64,000 nucleotides of DNA. It comes from Spirosoma telluris. Its GTDB lineage: Bacteria; Bacteroidota; Bacteroidia; Cytophagales; Spirosomataceae. How positions within the stretch are numbered: position 1 is the first letter of the stretch; each line of letters opens with the position of its first letter. Positions 54,449 through 63,179 of this stretch are shown here, in pieces. The notes under the pieces were generated by a model. The model did not search any database and was not told the DNA's origin. It worked only from the letters and a program-made list of their open reading frames with translations. A program made the translations under genes and the position numbers. The stretch is taken from NCBI GenBank assembly GCA_003259005.1, contig QLII01000001.1:5571001-5635000 (forward strand), given 5' to 3'.

Positions 54449-55728
54449 AACTCAATTGTAACCGTAGTTCCCTGGCCGGGTATACTGTCGATTAACAATT
54501 CACCTTTATTGAGCCGCACAAACTCTCGACTAATTTCCAGGCCCAAACCAGTTCCTTTTTCACCGGCAGTACCATAACTAGACAAGCCTATTCCTTTTAC
54601 GGGCTTTTGGAATGCTTTAGGCATTCCAATGCCTGAATCCTGAATAATCAACTGAGAATGACCTCTTTGCTGACGTGTGCTTAGTTGAATATGCCCGCCT
54701 ATAGGTGTAAACTTAATCGCATTTTGTAATAGGTTACGCGCTATAATAGTTAAGTGATATTCATCGGCAGTAACAGGAGCGGTTTCATAGTGAGCAGTTA
54801 TTGTCAATTGCTTACCAGGGATTTCGGTGCTGTACAGTTGGAGAGTAGACTCGGCAATTTCCGACAGATCGAAGTGGGTAGGATGCACGTGAATGCCGCC
54901 CTGCTGCAGTTGCGCCCAGTTTAGCAGATTATCCAGTGTTATGTATACCCCGTCTACTGTTTGTTGTAGTTGAACGGTTGCCTTTTCGTGCTGTTGAACC
55001 GATGAATAGCCTTTTTGCACATTCAGGAGTTGAACTTTGAGGCTGGCTATGGGGCTACGAAGATCATGCCCCAGGATGGCAAAAAGTTTATCTTTTACCC
55101 GGTTAAGCTCGCTCAGTTTCTGATTTGTTTGGTGTAGCTGGCCGTTTTGTTGTTGTATAACTTCCTGAATAGTAACTGCCGTTTTTCGTACGGTATAAGA
55201 AATGTAGATAAGGGCTACGAATATACCAACCCCATTCAGTAATTGTCCAACCTCAAAAGGCAGATGTAAATAATTAAATACCAATAGCCTTGCCAGAAGA
55301 TAATTAATAGCAAGGAAAACAGAGACAATCAGCGGTTTTTTCCCTTCTAATAAAACCATCGAGAACAGGCTTATTAAAATGAGACCAAGTTCAAGGTGAA
55401 CATCTGCATGTGCCGTCAATCGGGCCCAAAAACCCAAAAGTAGACTGAGGTACATAGCAACAATCAGATACCACGAAGCAAGCTGTAATTTATACCGGTA
55501 GGTTAGCCATAGCGTTGGTAGTAGATAGGCTGAGATGTTCGTTAGATTGTCAAGCGCTCGATCATATTTTCTGTAAACTATATTTGTAGTTATGGCTATT
55601 GCTAAAATAAATAACCCAAACCCACCGATATTGAGCAATGTTATAAACCTGATCCGATCAAACGCCGATAGTTCATCAAGGCGATTTTTCGGGTATAATT
55701 TTGCCCGGAGTTGAGTTAGCCAGGTCAT
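54445..55728 (-). CDS. Membrane sensor histidine kinase
   Basis: 427 residues. Six hydrophobic helices in the first 190 residues (for example FITLLNIGGFGLFILAIAITTNIV and LGLILISLFSMVLLEG) form a membrane sensor. After a coiled coil (QEVIQQQNGQLHQTNQKLSELNRVKDKLFA) comes the H-box AILGHDLRSPIASLK, N-box NLLQNAIKFTPIG, G1 DSGIGMP and G2 GEKGTGLGLEIS. It pairs with the LytTR regulator immediately upstream on the same strand (12 bases between). Ligand unknown. Intact. Confidence 0.9.
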   Translation of the reverse strand: MTWLTQLRAKLYPKNRLDELSAFDRIRFITLLNIGGFGLFILAIAITTNIVYRKYDRALDNLTNISAYLLPTLWLTYRYKLQLASWYLIVAMYLSLLLGFWARLTAHADVHLELGLILISLFSMVLLEGKKPLIVSVFLAINYLLARLLVFNYLHLPFEVGQLLNGVGIFVALIYISYTVRKTAVTIQEVIQQQNGQLHQTNQKLSELNRVKDKLFAILGHDLRSPIASLKVQLLNVQKGYSSVQQHEKATVQLQQTVDGVYITLDNLLNWAQLQQGGIHVHPTHFDLSEIAESTLQLYSTEIPGKQLTITAHYETAPVTADEYHLTIIARNLLQNAIKFTPIGGHIQLSTRQQRGHSQLIIQDSGIGMPKAFQKPVKGIGLSSYGTAGEKGTGLGLEISREFVRLNKGELLIDSIPGQGTTVTIEF

Positions 55729-55740
55729 AACCTTATGCGT

Positions 55741-56483
55741 TTAGTTACTGGCAACTAAGACCCCTGCCTGTTGCATAAACTGAAGCACTGAGGGACGGTA
55801 CGTAATACCAATGGGGAATTTTTTCGTTGACACCTGCAACTGATGAGCTTCCAGATGACTTAAGTGCTGCACATTAATGATGAATGATTTGTGTATGCGC
55901 ACAAAGCGATCGTTGGGTAATTCGTTTTCCAGGGATTTCAATCGTTGGTTTATGGTGATCGTACCATTCAACGTATGCACTTTTATGTAGGTGCCATAAG
56001 CCTCGGCATATAAGATGTCATCCAGTACAAATCGATTCAGCTTTCGCCCAGATTTAAAGAACATGTGTTTTCGTTCATCGACTATCGGAGTAGGCTCTAC
56101 GTCTACGGGTTTAGAAACAATCGGTTGTGGCTGGATTGATAAGGCCCGACGAATGCCCCGGAAAAAGCGCAGATAATCAAAGGGCTTAACCAGGAAATCA
56201 ACTACTGAATCCAGATCGTAACAGGCCGCAGCTTGCTCGCTATGGACAGTGGTTATAATAACTGGCGGAAGGTTTGTTAACCCTGAAGCAATTCCAGCCC
56301 CGTCATACCGGGCAGGTCATAATCTAATAAAAGGAGATCGATACTAGTTGTGTTTAGTATCAGGAAAGCCTCTATGGCCGTGGAACAGACCAGCGGAGAC
56401 GAAAAAAGGGTTGTCTGAGCCAGATACCCCCTGAGTTGATCAACAAAGGCGGAATCGTTCTCAACGATAAGACAGGAATACAT
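55741..56483 (-). CDS. LytTR-family response regulator (one frame break)
   Basis: 247 residues after repair at 56281-56283. Receiver domain: phospho-acceptor Asp in IDLLLLDYDLPGMTGLELLQ (near 53), then VIITTVHSEQAA, and VVDFLVKPFDYLRFFRGIRRA (Lys). The LytTR DNA-binding domain follows: FVLDDILYAEAYGTYIKVHTLNGTITINQRLKSLENELP (about residues 150-190), then RIHKSFIINVQHL. Partner of the sensor kinase downstream. Confidence 0.9.
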
Positions 56484-57167
56484 AAGTAAGTTACGGAGTA
56501 TAAAAAGCTAAGCTATTATAAATGATCATAAGGTAAAACCAAACGAGTTATTGATGGTATTGCCCTAAATATTAAGCGTTCATTATGATTAAGTAGCAAT
56601 TTACGTGCAAATAATCATCATTCATGTAAAAAATAGTGGCTTATACTTGATGTTATCTTAAGAATTTATTTTGAAACTATTGTTTTACTAATATATAGAT
56701 TAAGTGAAATATCGCTTAATGGCCAGCCTGTTAGGATGGCTTATTCAGGAGCTGACACAACTAACTGACCCTCGTCTTAAGCGTTGAAAATTATCGAGTT
56801 AGCTGGATTTTTTTTCATCTCGTCTACATTTCAGGCGATTTATGTAGAAGGCTTTGCCACGTATTCTAAAATATCGCGCGACTCGTTTTCTTACTAAAGT
56901 GGCATTTGGTTAACTCATACACATCATACAGCTATAGAAAAGCTTCGTTTGTATAAAAAAACAAGCTATATAAACGGAAATCACTCTTTGCGCAAACTGT
57001 AAGTGATTCGTTGCGTCGGATTGGCAACAATTTGGCTGCTATCTGCCTTGTCGATCCATAATTAAGGCTACTTTTTTATAAAGACACTGCCCTCTTATGT
57101 GGCCGAAAAGATATGAGCTGTCCTGCTGGTAGCAGTACTGTACTAGCCGCATTTACATTAATCAACT
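56484..57167. other. Intergenic region with no confident gene
   Basis: AT-rich. One 22-codon frame at about 56719-56790 reads MASLLGWLIQELTQLTDPRL, reminiscent of the start of some transposases, but it is too short to call. The rest holds no RNA or repeat I recognise. It contains the promoter of the LytTR gene at its left and that of the HTH gene at its right. Confidence 0.35.
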
Positions 57168-57578
57168 ATGTCAACTTCTGTTTTCCTTGACCCATTGAAT
57201 TCCTTTTTAAACCTTTCTAGTGCGGTTTTACATAAAACCTATCAGGATAAGAAAAGCACTAGTGCTTTAGGGGATATGGTAGGACTAAGTCACAATAGCG
57301 TCCGAAATCGCTATCAGAATCCTAAACTATGGCGTATCAGCGAAATTACACAGCTGGCAACGCATTACCAGTTACCCACTCGAAGCTGCATCCAGATGCA
57401 GGAGGCTGTAGTAAATCTGGTTGGTTACCTTCAGCAGTTACCTGGCCCGCAGCGCCGACAAGTAGAACGTTTGTGTCAGATCAAAATAGTCAATATCGTC
57501 AAGCGATTAAATGATGATTGGTCGCTTGACGATATTGAACGAATACAGCGGGGATTGAGGCAATGGACAAATTCCTAG
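57168..57578 (+). CDS. Putative HTH DNA-binding protein
   Basis: 136 residues, basic. The segment ALGDMVGLSHNSVRNRYQNPKLWRISEITQLATHYQLP (about residues 33-70) looks like a helix-turn-helix of the XRE/lambda-repressor type with an unusual N-terminal extension. The C-terminal half (QLPGPQRRQVERLCQIKIVNIVKRL) is helical. No clear family. Convergent with the LysR gene, with a 19-base gap; an inverted repeat (57585-57610) overlaps the LysR stop. Confidence 0.5.
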   Translation: MSTSVFLDPLNSFLNLSSAVLHKTYQDKKSTSALGDMVGLSHNSVRNRYQNPKLWRISEITQLATHYQLPTRSCIQMQEAVVNLVGYLQQLPGPQRRQVERLCQIKIVNIVKRLNDDWSLDDIERIQRGLRQWTNS

Positions 57579-57597
57579 GGAGCCATCGTATACACCA

Positions 57598-58509
57598 CTA
57601 CGTGTACGATTTGAAGGCATTGGCTAGAGCCTGTAGGGTTGGAGTCAGGTTAAGCAGTTTGTAGCAAATAGCTGCGTTAATAACGACTTCGGTAAAGGGG
57701 GAACCATCGTCATTGATCAGATCTTTACAAACCACTCCCTGAATGCCCGACGCGTCGAAAAATGTGGGTACTACCGCAATACCAATCCCCAGACTGACCA
57801 GACCACTGAGTAGCTCGATTGACGAAACCTCCTGAACAATAGCCCCTTCCCGGCTGAATCCAGCTTTTTTGCACATCCGTTCAATATCGTCATAAACTGT
57901 GTGGATAGGCCGATTAATATCGACCCATTTTTCATGTCGAAGTTGGGCGACCCTAAGCGAGTTTTCGGTAGCGAGTGGATGAGTTGTTGACAGCATCACT
58001 TTAAGATAGCCTGGTTTCAGGGCTATGCCATCAAGTTGATTGGAGTGAAGAGGGAGCAAGCTAACCCCCAGATCAAGTTGCCCTTCGATGAGGGCATCCT
58101 GTACGGCTAGATGAGTCGGGAACTCAATGATTTTTAGGTCAATATCAGGAAAGCGCTGCGAACAAACGGTCAGAATATCCAGAATCCGGCTTCGAATCAT
58201 CATTCGGTAGGTGCCTAGCTTTACTTCCTTCTGCGTCAACCCGATCCTGCGGGTTGCTTCGATGGCTTTGTTGGATGCCTGTAAGATTTTCCGGGCTTCC
58301 TGTAAGAAAAATGAACCCGCTTCAGTAAGTTCCACTTTGCGTAGAAGCCTACGCTTTTCCCGTAAAAACAATTCGACACCCACCTCCACCTCCAGCAACT
58401 GAATTTGCTGACTAAGCGCCGGTTGCGATACAGACAGTTTCCGGGCCGCCCGGCCAAAGTGCAGTTCTTCGGCTACAGCCACATAATAGCGTAATCGCCT
58501 TAATTCCAT
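57598..58509 (-). CDS. LysR-family transcriptional regulator
   Basis: 303 residues. Standard N-terminal winged helix: MELRRLRYYVAVAEELHFGRAARKLSVSQPALSQQIQLLE (residues 1-40), then a linker helix and the two-lobed inducer-binding domain with LGVSLLPLHSNQL and GLVSLGIGIAVVPTF. Divergent from the DUF3237/crotonase/ligase cluster and almost certainly its regulator; an aromatic-acid-derived inducer would be typical. A dyad lies between them at 58540-58604. Confidence 0.92.
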   Translation of the reverse strand: MELRRLRYYVAVAEELHFGRAARKLSVSQPALSQQIQLLEVEVGVELFLREKRRLLRKVELTEAGSFFLQEARKILQASNKAIEATRRIGLTQKEVKLGTYRMMIRSRILDILTVCSQRFPDIDLKIIEFPTHLAVQDALIEGQLDLGVSLLPLHSNQLDGIALKPGYLKVMLSTTHPLATENSLRVAQLRHEKWVDINRPIHTVYDDIERMCKKAGFSREGAIVQEVSSIELLSGLVSLGIGIAVVPTFFDASGIQGVVCKDLINDDGSPFTEVVINAAICYKLLNLTPTLQALANAFKSYT

Positions 58510-58539
58510 TCTGGCTTTCTATCCAATAAGTTTTTCTTA

Positions 58540-58604
58540 TTACAAGATTACAAAAAACGATTAGACTTTAGGTATATTTTTTTAGATTATTGTAAGCTGT
58601 AATT
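58540..58604. promoter_or_regulatory. LysR operator-like inverted repeat
   Basis: ATTACAAGATTACAA at 58540-58554 and TTGTAAGCTGTAAT at 58591-58604 are inverted versions of one another (TTGTAA...TGTAAT) about 37 bases apart, in the divergent promoter region. Two such arms suit the recognition and activation sites of a LysR regulator. Confidence 0.45.
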
Positions 58605-58663
58605 CCTGGCTTAGAATGGTAGGCCTGGGTTGTAAACTGCCTATATCCCTCTCTTATTCAATT

Positions 58664-59205
58664 ATGGGCTATTTGACTAAATTTGGAGGTATACTACTAC
58701 TGCTGGTAACGATCAATCTGTGCGTGTTAGCGCAGAAAATCGATCCTCCACCAGCACCGGTCTGTCGTTTGTAGGCCAACTGAATGTGAAGGTTGGCGCG
58801 CCCTATGTCGTTGGCGAAACCCCGCATGGCCTTCGCCGGATCATCCCAATTCTCGGTGGAACCGTCGAAGGCCCCAGCCTGAAAGGAGAGATATTGTCCG
58901 GTGGCGCTGACTGGCAAGTTGTTCGGAAAGATGGAGTTGCCGAATTGGAGGCTCATTATCAGTTTAAAACGGATGATGGTGTAACAATCTATATCAAAAA
59001 CGTAGGATTACGCGTGGCCACGCCTGAGGTTGCTGCTCGCATTGCTCGTGGCGAACAGGTAAGCCCGACGGAGTATTACTTTCGGGCGATTCCGAAATTC
59101 GAGGCCCCGGCCGGGAAGTACGACTGGATGAACAATACCATTTTCATTTGCACCGCTTTCCGAAACCCGGAAACCGTAGTCATACAGGTTTGGAAAGTCC
59201 TTTAA
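58664..59205 (+). CDS. DUF3237 protein with signal peptide (one frame break)
   Basis: 180 residues from ATG 58664. Signal peptide GGILLLLVTINLCVLAQ, then the DUF3237 (UPF0311) signature LGGTVEGPSLKGEILSGGADW near residue 65 and the late EYYFRAIPKFEAPAGKYDWMNNTIFI. A break at 58759-58760 separates the signal peptide from the domain; adding one G gives PAPGLSFVGQL. The family's activity is unknown, but it often lies beside aromatic or aliphatic acid catabolic genes. First gene of the cluster; a leader peptide implies a periplasmic role. Confidence 0.8.
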
Positions 59206-59227
59206 CCGTTAACCTAACCTACTCGCT

Positions 59228-60004
59228 ATGGCTGACCAGCCGAAATTGCTGAACGTTGAACAACAAGACGACCTGCTGCTTATTCAACTTACCCGGCCCC
59301 AAAAGCGGAATGCCATCAATGACACGCTTTTGTTGAGTCTGGAAGCTGTTTTCTCAACAATCCCAGATGGCGTAAAATGCGTTGTTCTGTATGCAGAAGG
59401 TCAGCATTTCAGTGCAGGTCTTGACTTGTCGGAGTTGCAGGAGCGGGATGTTATCGAGGGACTTCATCATTCGCGAATGTGGCATCGGGTACTGGATCGG
59501 ATTCAGTTTGGTACGGTGCCCGTAGTAGCGGTATTGAAGGGCGCCTGCGTAGGTGGGGGACTCGAAATCGCAGCGGCCTGCCATATTCGGGTGGCCGAAC
59601 AAACTACGTTTTATGCCTTGCCTGAAGGCCAGCGTGGCATTTTTGTCGGTGGTGGTGCTTCGGTTCGATTGCCAAAACTGATCGGTATGGCGCGTATGGC
59701 CGATATGATGTTTACGGGTCGGGTTATTTCGGCCGATGAAGGGATCTGGATGGGACTTTCACAGTATTTGGTACTCGAAGAGCAAGGCCTGAAGAAAGGG
59801 ATTGAATTGGCCAAAAAGATTGCACTGAACGCACCCATGACTAACTATGCCCTGATGCACGTACTGCCCCGAATTGCCGATTCTACCCAGTCGGAAGGGC
59901 TGCTGCTTGAAAGCCTGATGGCTACCATTGCCCAGTCGTCGCCCGAAGCTAAACAACGTCTTCGCGATTTTCTGGAGGGACGAGCGAAGAAAGTAGGGGA
60001 ATGA
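59228..60004 (+). CDS. Crotonase/enoyl-CoA hydratase-family protein
   Basis: 258 residues. A CoA-thioester enzyme with VEQQDDLLLIQLTRPQKRNAIN at the start; oxyanion-hole segments HFSAGLDLSEL and VGGGLEIAAACHIRVAE; and PEGQRGIFVGGGASVRLPKLIG, where a Glu near position 130 would be catalytic. Next to a feruloyl-CoA-synthase-like ligase, it may act as hydratase/lyase on hydroxycinnamoyl-CoA (the feruloyl-CoA to vanillin step), though the diagnostic residues for that activity cannot be confirmed by eye. Intact; follows DUF3237 by 22 bases. Confidence 0.85.
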   Translation: MADQPKLLNVEQQDDLLLIQLTRPQKRNAINDTLLLSLEAVFSTIPDGVKCVVLYAEGQHFSAGLDLSELQERDVIEGLHHSRMWHRVLDRIQFGTVPVVAVLKGACVGGGLEIAAACHIRVAEQTTFYALPEGQRGIFVGGGASVRLPKLIGMARMADMMFTGRVISADEGIWMGLSQYLVLEEQGLKKGIELAKKIALNAPMTNYALMHVLPRIADSTQSEGLLLESLMATIAQSSPEAKQRLRDFLEGRAKKVGE

Positions 60005-60060
60005 AACGAATGACCCACAGCTAAAGCAGTGGGCTGATAATCCGGCAACTCTGAAACCCA

Positions 60061-61926
60061 ATGCCTGTTCCGTTCAAACAAATAGACTTCGGTCCAACCA
60101 AAACCAGTAAGACGGTTCATACCGACGGAACAATCCGGGTGCGGCTGGAGCAGCCATTGGGGATATATCCCGAAAAACTAACGGAGAAACTGGTTTATTG
60201 GGCGCAAGCGACACCCGACCGCACGTTTCTGGCCCGCCGAAATGAGGCTGGTGAGTGGATTCGGTACTCGTATGGGCAAACACTCCAGGCGGTTAGGGCC
60301 ATTGCACAATATCTGTTGAACCAGAACTTGGGGCCAGATGATACGCTGGTTATTTTATCTGAAAATAGCCTTGAGCATGCCTTACTGGCCTTAGCTGCTA
60401 TTCACGTAGGCATTCCCTATTCCCCGATTTCGCCCCCTTACTCGCTCTTGTCGAAGGATTTGGGCCGGTTGCAGCACTGCCTGGAATGCATGACCCCTAA
60501 AGTCATTTTTGTGCAGGACCGTCGGATTTATCAGCAGGCACTGGCACTGGCCAAGTCGCTGTTTCCAGAGGTGGTTATTATCTCGGCTGAGCCGGGTAGT
60601 GAAACAAATTTTGAGGAGTTGCTTCAAACGCAGCCTACTGAGGCTGTCGATCAGGCATTTGCTAACGTATGTCCCGATACGGTCGCCAAGATTTTGTTTA
60701 CTTCTGGCTCCACTGGCTTACCAAAGGGCGTCATCAATACCCAACAGATGTGGTGCGCCAATTTGCAGCAGATCACACAGGTTTTTCCATTTATGGCTGC
60801 CGAGCCGCCTGTCATGATCGACTGGCTTCCCTGGAATCATACCTTCGGTAGCAATCACAATCTTGGCCTGGCACTCTACAACGGCGGGGCTTTATACATC
60901 GACGACGGCAAGCCAACGCCCGCTGGTATCGAAACGACCGTACGGAACCTCCGGGAAATTTCGCCGACGGTTTACTTTAATGTGCCTAAAGGGTTCGAGA
61001 TGCTCATCCCGTATTTCGAGCGGGAACCCGAACTCCGGCAAACGTTTTTCCGCCGATTGAACATGTTGTTTTATGCTGGCGCCAGTTTGTCGCAGCCGAT
61101 CTGGAATCGCTGGGAGGAACTGGCCATTGAAACCATTGGGGAACGAATTCCAATCATAACCGGCTTAGGCTGTACCGAATCGGGTCCGTCGGCTATGTTT
61201 GCGAACTGGGGCGGCAGTTTTTCGGGTCTGTTGGGGGTACCGGTAGCCGGTATGGAGGTGAAACTAGTGCCAGATGGCGATAAGCTCGAAGCGCGCTATA
61301 AAGCGCCCAACGTAACCCCCGGCTACTGGCGCAATGAGGAAGCTAGCCAGAAGGCGTTTGACGAAGAGGGTTTCTATAGAACTGGCGACGCCGTTAAATT
61401 CCTTGATGAAAACAACCCCGATAAAGGGCTCATTTTCGATGGCCGTATTGCCGAAGACTTCAAGCTCTCGACCGGCACGTGGGTGAATGTGGGACTGCTG
61501 AAAGCCAAAATTATAGCCACTGGTTCACCCATTGTGCAGGATGTGGTCATTGCCGGGCTTGACCGCGACTACGTTGGGGTTCTCCTATTCCTGAATGCCG
61601 ATGCCTGCCGAAAACTGGCTACGCTTACGTCGGAGGTGCCTACTCTGGATGTGTTCCAGCACGCTACCATCACTGACTTTATTAATTCATTGCTTATCAA
61701 ACTCAATCAAACTGCCAAGGGTACGTCTGAACGCGTGGAACGGGCAATTGTCGCGCTGGAGCCACCATCCATTGACCTGGGCGAAATTACTGACAAAGGT
61801 TCGCTGAATCAACGGGCTATTCTGAAATACCGAGCAAGTCTCGTCGAAGAACTTTACCAACCTAATCTAAATGGCAGCTTCCCGGAAGCAGTGGTCTTTC
61901 GGGAAGCTTTAACTCCCAAGTCTTAA
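60061..61926 (+). CDS. Feruloyl-CoA-synthase-like AMP-binding ligase
   Basis: 621 residues. ATP-dependent acyl-CoA ligase. Markers: ARRNEAGEWIRYSYGQTLQAVRAIA, the P-loop ILFTSGSTGLPKGV (about residue 215), WLPWNHTFGSNHNLGLALYNGGALYIDDGKPTP (around 262-294), TVYFNVPKGFEMLIPYFE, and the Gly/Asp motif YRTGDAVKF then DGRIAEDFKLSTGTWVN. The HTFG.NHN...NGG.LYIDDGKP order is characteristic of the feruloyl-CoA synthase subfamily. It would activate ferulate or related hydroxycinnamates. The strongest indicator of the cluster's function. Intact. Confidence 0.85.
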   Translation: MPVPFKQIDFGPTKTSKTVHTDGTIRVRLEQPLGIYPEKLTEKLVYWAQATPDRTFLARRNEAGEWIRYSYGQTLQAVRAIAQYLLNQNLGPDDTLVILSENSLEHALLALAAIHVGIPYSPISPPYSLLSKDLGRLQHCLECMTPKVIFVQDRRIYQQALALAKSLFPEVVIISAEPGSETNFEELLQTQPTEAVDQAFANVCPDTVAKILFTSGSTGLPKGVINTQQMWCANLQQITQVFPFMAAEPPVMIDWLPWNHTFGSNHNLGLALYNGGALYIDDGKPTPAGIETTVRNLREISPTVYFNVPKGFEMLIPYFEREPELRQTFFRRLNMLFYAGASLSQPIWNRWEELAIETIGERIPIITGLGCTESGPSAMFANWGGSFSGLLGVPVAGMEVKLVPDGDKLEARYKAPNVTPGYWRNEEASQKAFDEEGFYRTGDAVKFLDENNPDKGLIFDGRIAEDFKLSTGTWVNVGLLKAKIIATGSPIVQDVVIAGLDRDYVGVLLFLNADACRKLATLTSEVPTLDVFQHATITDFINSLLIKLNQTAKGTSERVERAIVALEPPSIDLGEITDKGSLNQRAILKYRASLVEELYQPNLNGSFPEAVVFREALTPKS

Positions 61927-61936
61927 AAACCGTATC

Positions 61937-63045
61937 ATGAAAACTCCCCCTTTTCGTGCCGACCACGTTGGCAGCTTACTAAGAACTCCTGAAGTGAAAG
62001 AAAACCGCCTGAAATGGAAGAAAGGCGAGATTTCGGCTGAAGAACTTCGGGCGATTGAAGATATCGCCATTGCCGAAACTGTTAAAAAGCTCGAAGCCAC
62101 CGGTATGCGTTCCATCACCGATGGCGAGTTCCGACGGGATTATTTTCACCTCGATTTCCTGAAAGAACTATCGGGGTAACCGTCACAGGCGGCATTGACG
62201 CGAATCCCAACGCCAAAGTGGCTACCGACGGATTTACGCCACCCGTGCTCAGCGTAACGGGTAAACTCCGGCACGTGAAGGATATTCAGGTCGCTGATTT
62301 CAACTTCCTGAAATCAGTAGTGACCCAAACGCCCAAGGTGTCGATTCCATCGCCAACAATGATTCACTTTCGGGGTGGGCGCAAGTCCATCGACATTAAT
62401 TCATACCCTGATATGGATGAGTTTTTCCATGATTTGGCTGTAGCCTATCGGGAAGAAATTGACCATTTATACAAGGCCGGACTTCGATATCTGCAACTGG
62501 ACGATACCAATCTGGCGTACCTCTGTGACCCTAAAATGCGGGCAGCCGCCGTTGAACGGGGCGAAGATCCGAATGAACTACCCCGCACATATGCAGCCCT
62601 GATCAACTCGGTTATCGACAACCGACCCGACGACCTGACGGTGGGCATTCACCTGTGTCGGGGAAATTACCGCAGTACCTGGTTTGCCGAAGGCGGGTAT
62701 GAGCCGGTGGCTGAGGTGCTTTTCAATGAAATCAACGTCGATGCCTATTTTCTGGAGTACGACGATGAGCGTTCGGGCGACTTTGCCCCCTTGCGATTTG
62801 TCCCGAAAGAGAAAATGGTTGTGCTGGGTATCGTATCATCGAAAACTCGCGAACTGGAAGATATCGATGACCTCTGCAGACGTATCGACGAGGCCGCTCA
62901 ATACATGCCGCTCGATAACCTATGCGTCAGTCCGCAATGTGGTTTTTCATCAACGCACCACGGCAACGACCTGACCCACGAGGATCAATGGCGTAAACTG
63001 GAACTGGTGGTGAATACGGCTGTGAAAGTGTGGGGAACAGCGTAA
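61937..63045 (+). CDS. MetE-like cobalamin-independent methyltransferase (one frame break)
   Basis: 369 residues after repair of the G run 62173-62176. Similar to the C-terminal catalytic half of methionine synthase MetE and to YxjG/YxjH-type short homologues: FRADHVGSLLRTPEV at the N-terminus, TDGEFRRDYFHLDF, LQLDDTNLAYL, GIHLCRGNYRSTWF (zinc Cys near 240), and SPQCGFSSTH (second Cys). Zinc ligands His, Cys, Glu and Cys are thus in place. Such proteins move methyl groups between thiols and folate or other donors. Ten bases after the ligase gene. In a ferulate cluster it could handle the aromatic O-methyl group, but this is speculative. Confidence 0.82.
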
Positions 63046-63069
63046 ACATGTTCTTGTCATTTGGTAAAT

Positions 63070-63151
63070 TTTTGTCACTCCGACCTTAGGGGGAATCTCA
63101 AGCCACACAGAATTCAAGTTTAAGATTCCTCCTAAGGTCGGAATGACAAAA
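63070..63151. repeat. Palindromic intergenic repeat (GTCATTCCGACCTTAGG type)
   Basis: Arms 63070-63098 and 63123-63151 (core TCCGACCTTAGG, GGAATCT) are complementary over 29 bases with two mismatches around a 24-base loop. The TGTCAnTCCGAC...GGAATCT wording recalls a repeat type scattered in intergenic DNA of Bacteroidota genomes (recollection, not checked). It separates the methyltransferase and hydrolase genes. Confidence 0.6.
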
Positions 63152-63179
63152 GAACTTATCATTTCAATCATTTAGAAAC

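Noticed and set aside
56719..56790. Possible transposase start (22 codons)
   Set aside because: Too short; resemblance is limited to a few residues and no further fragment, terminal repeats or frame is visible.
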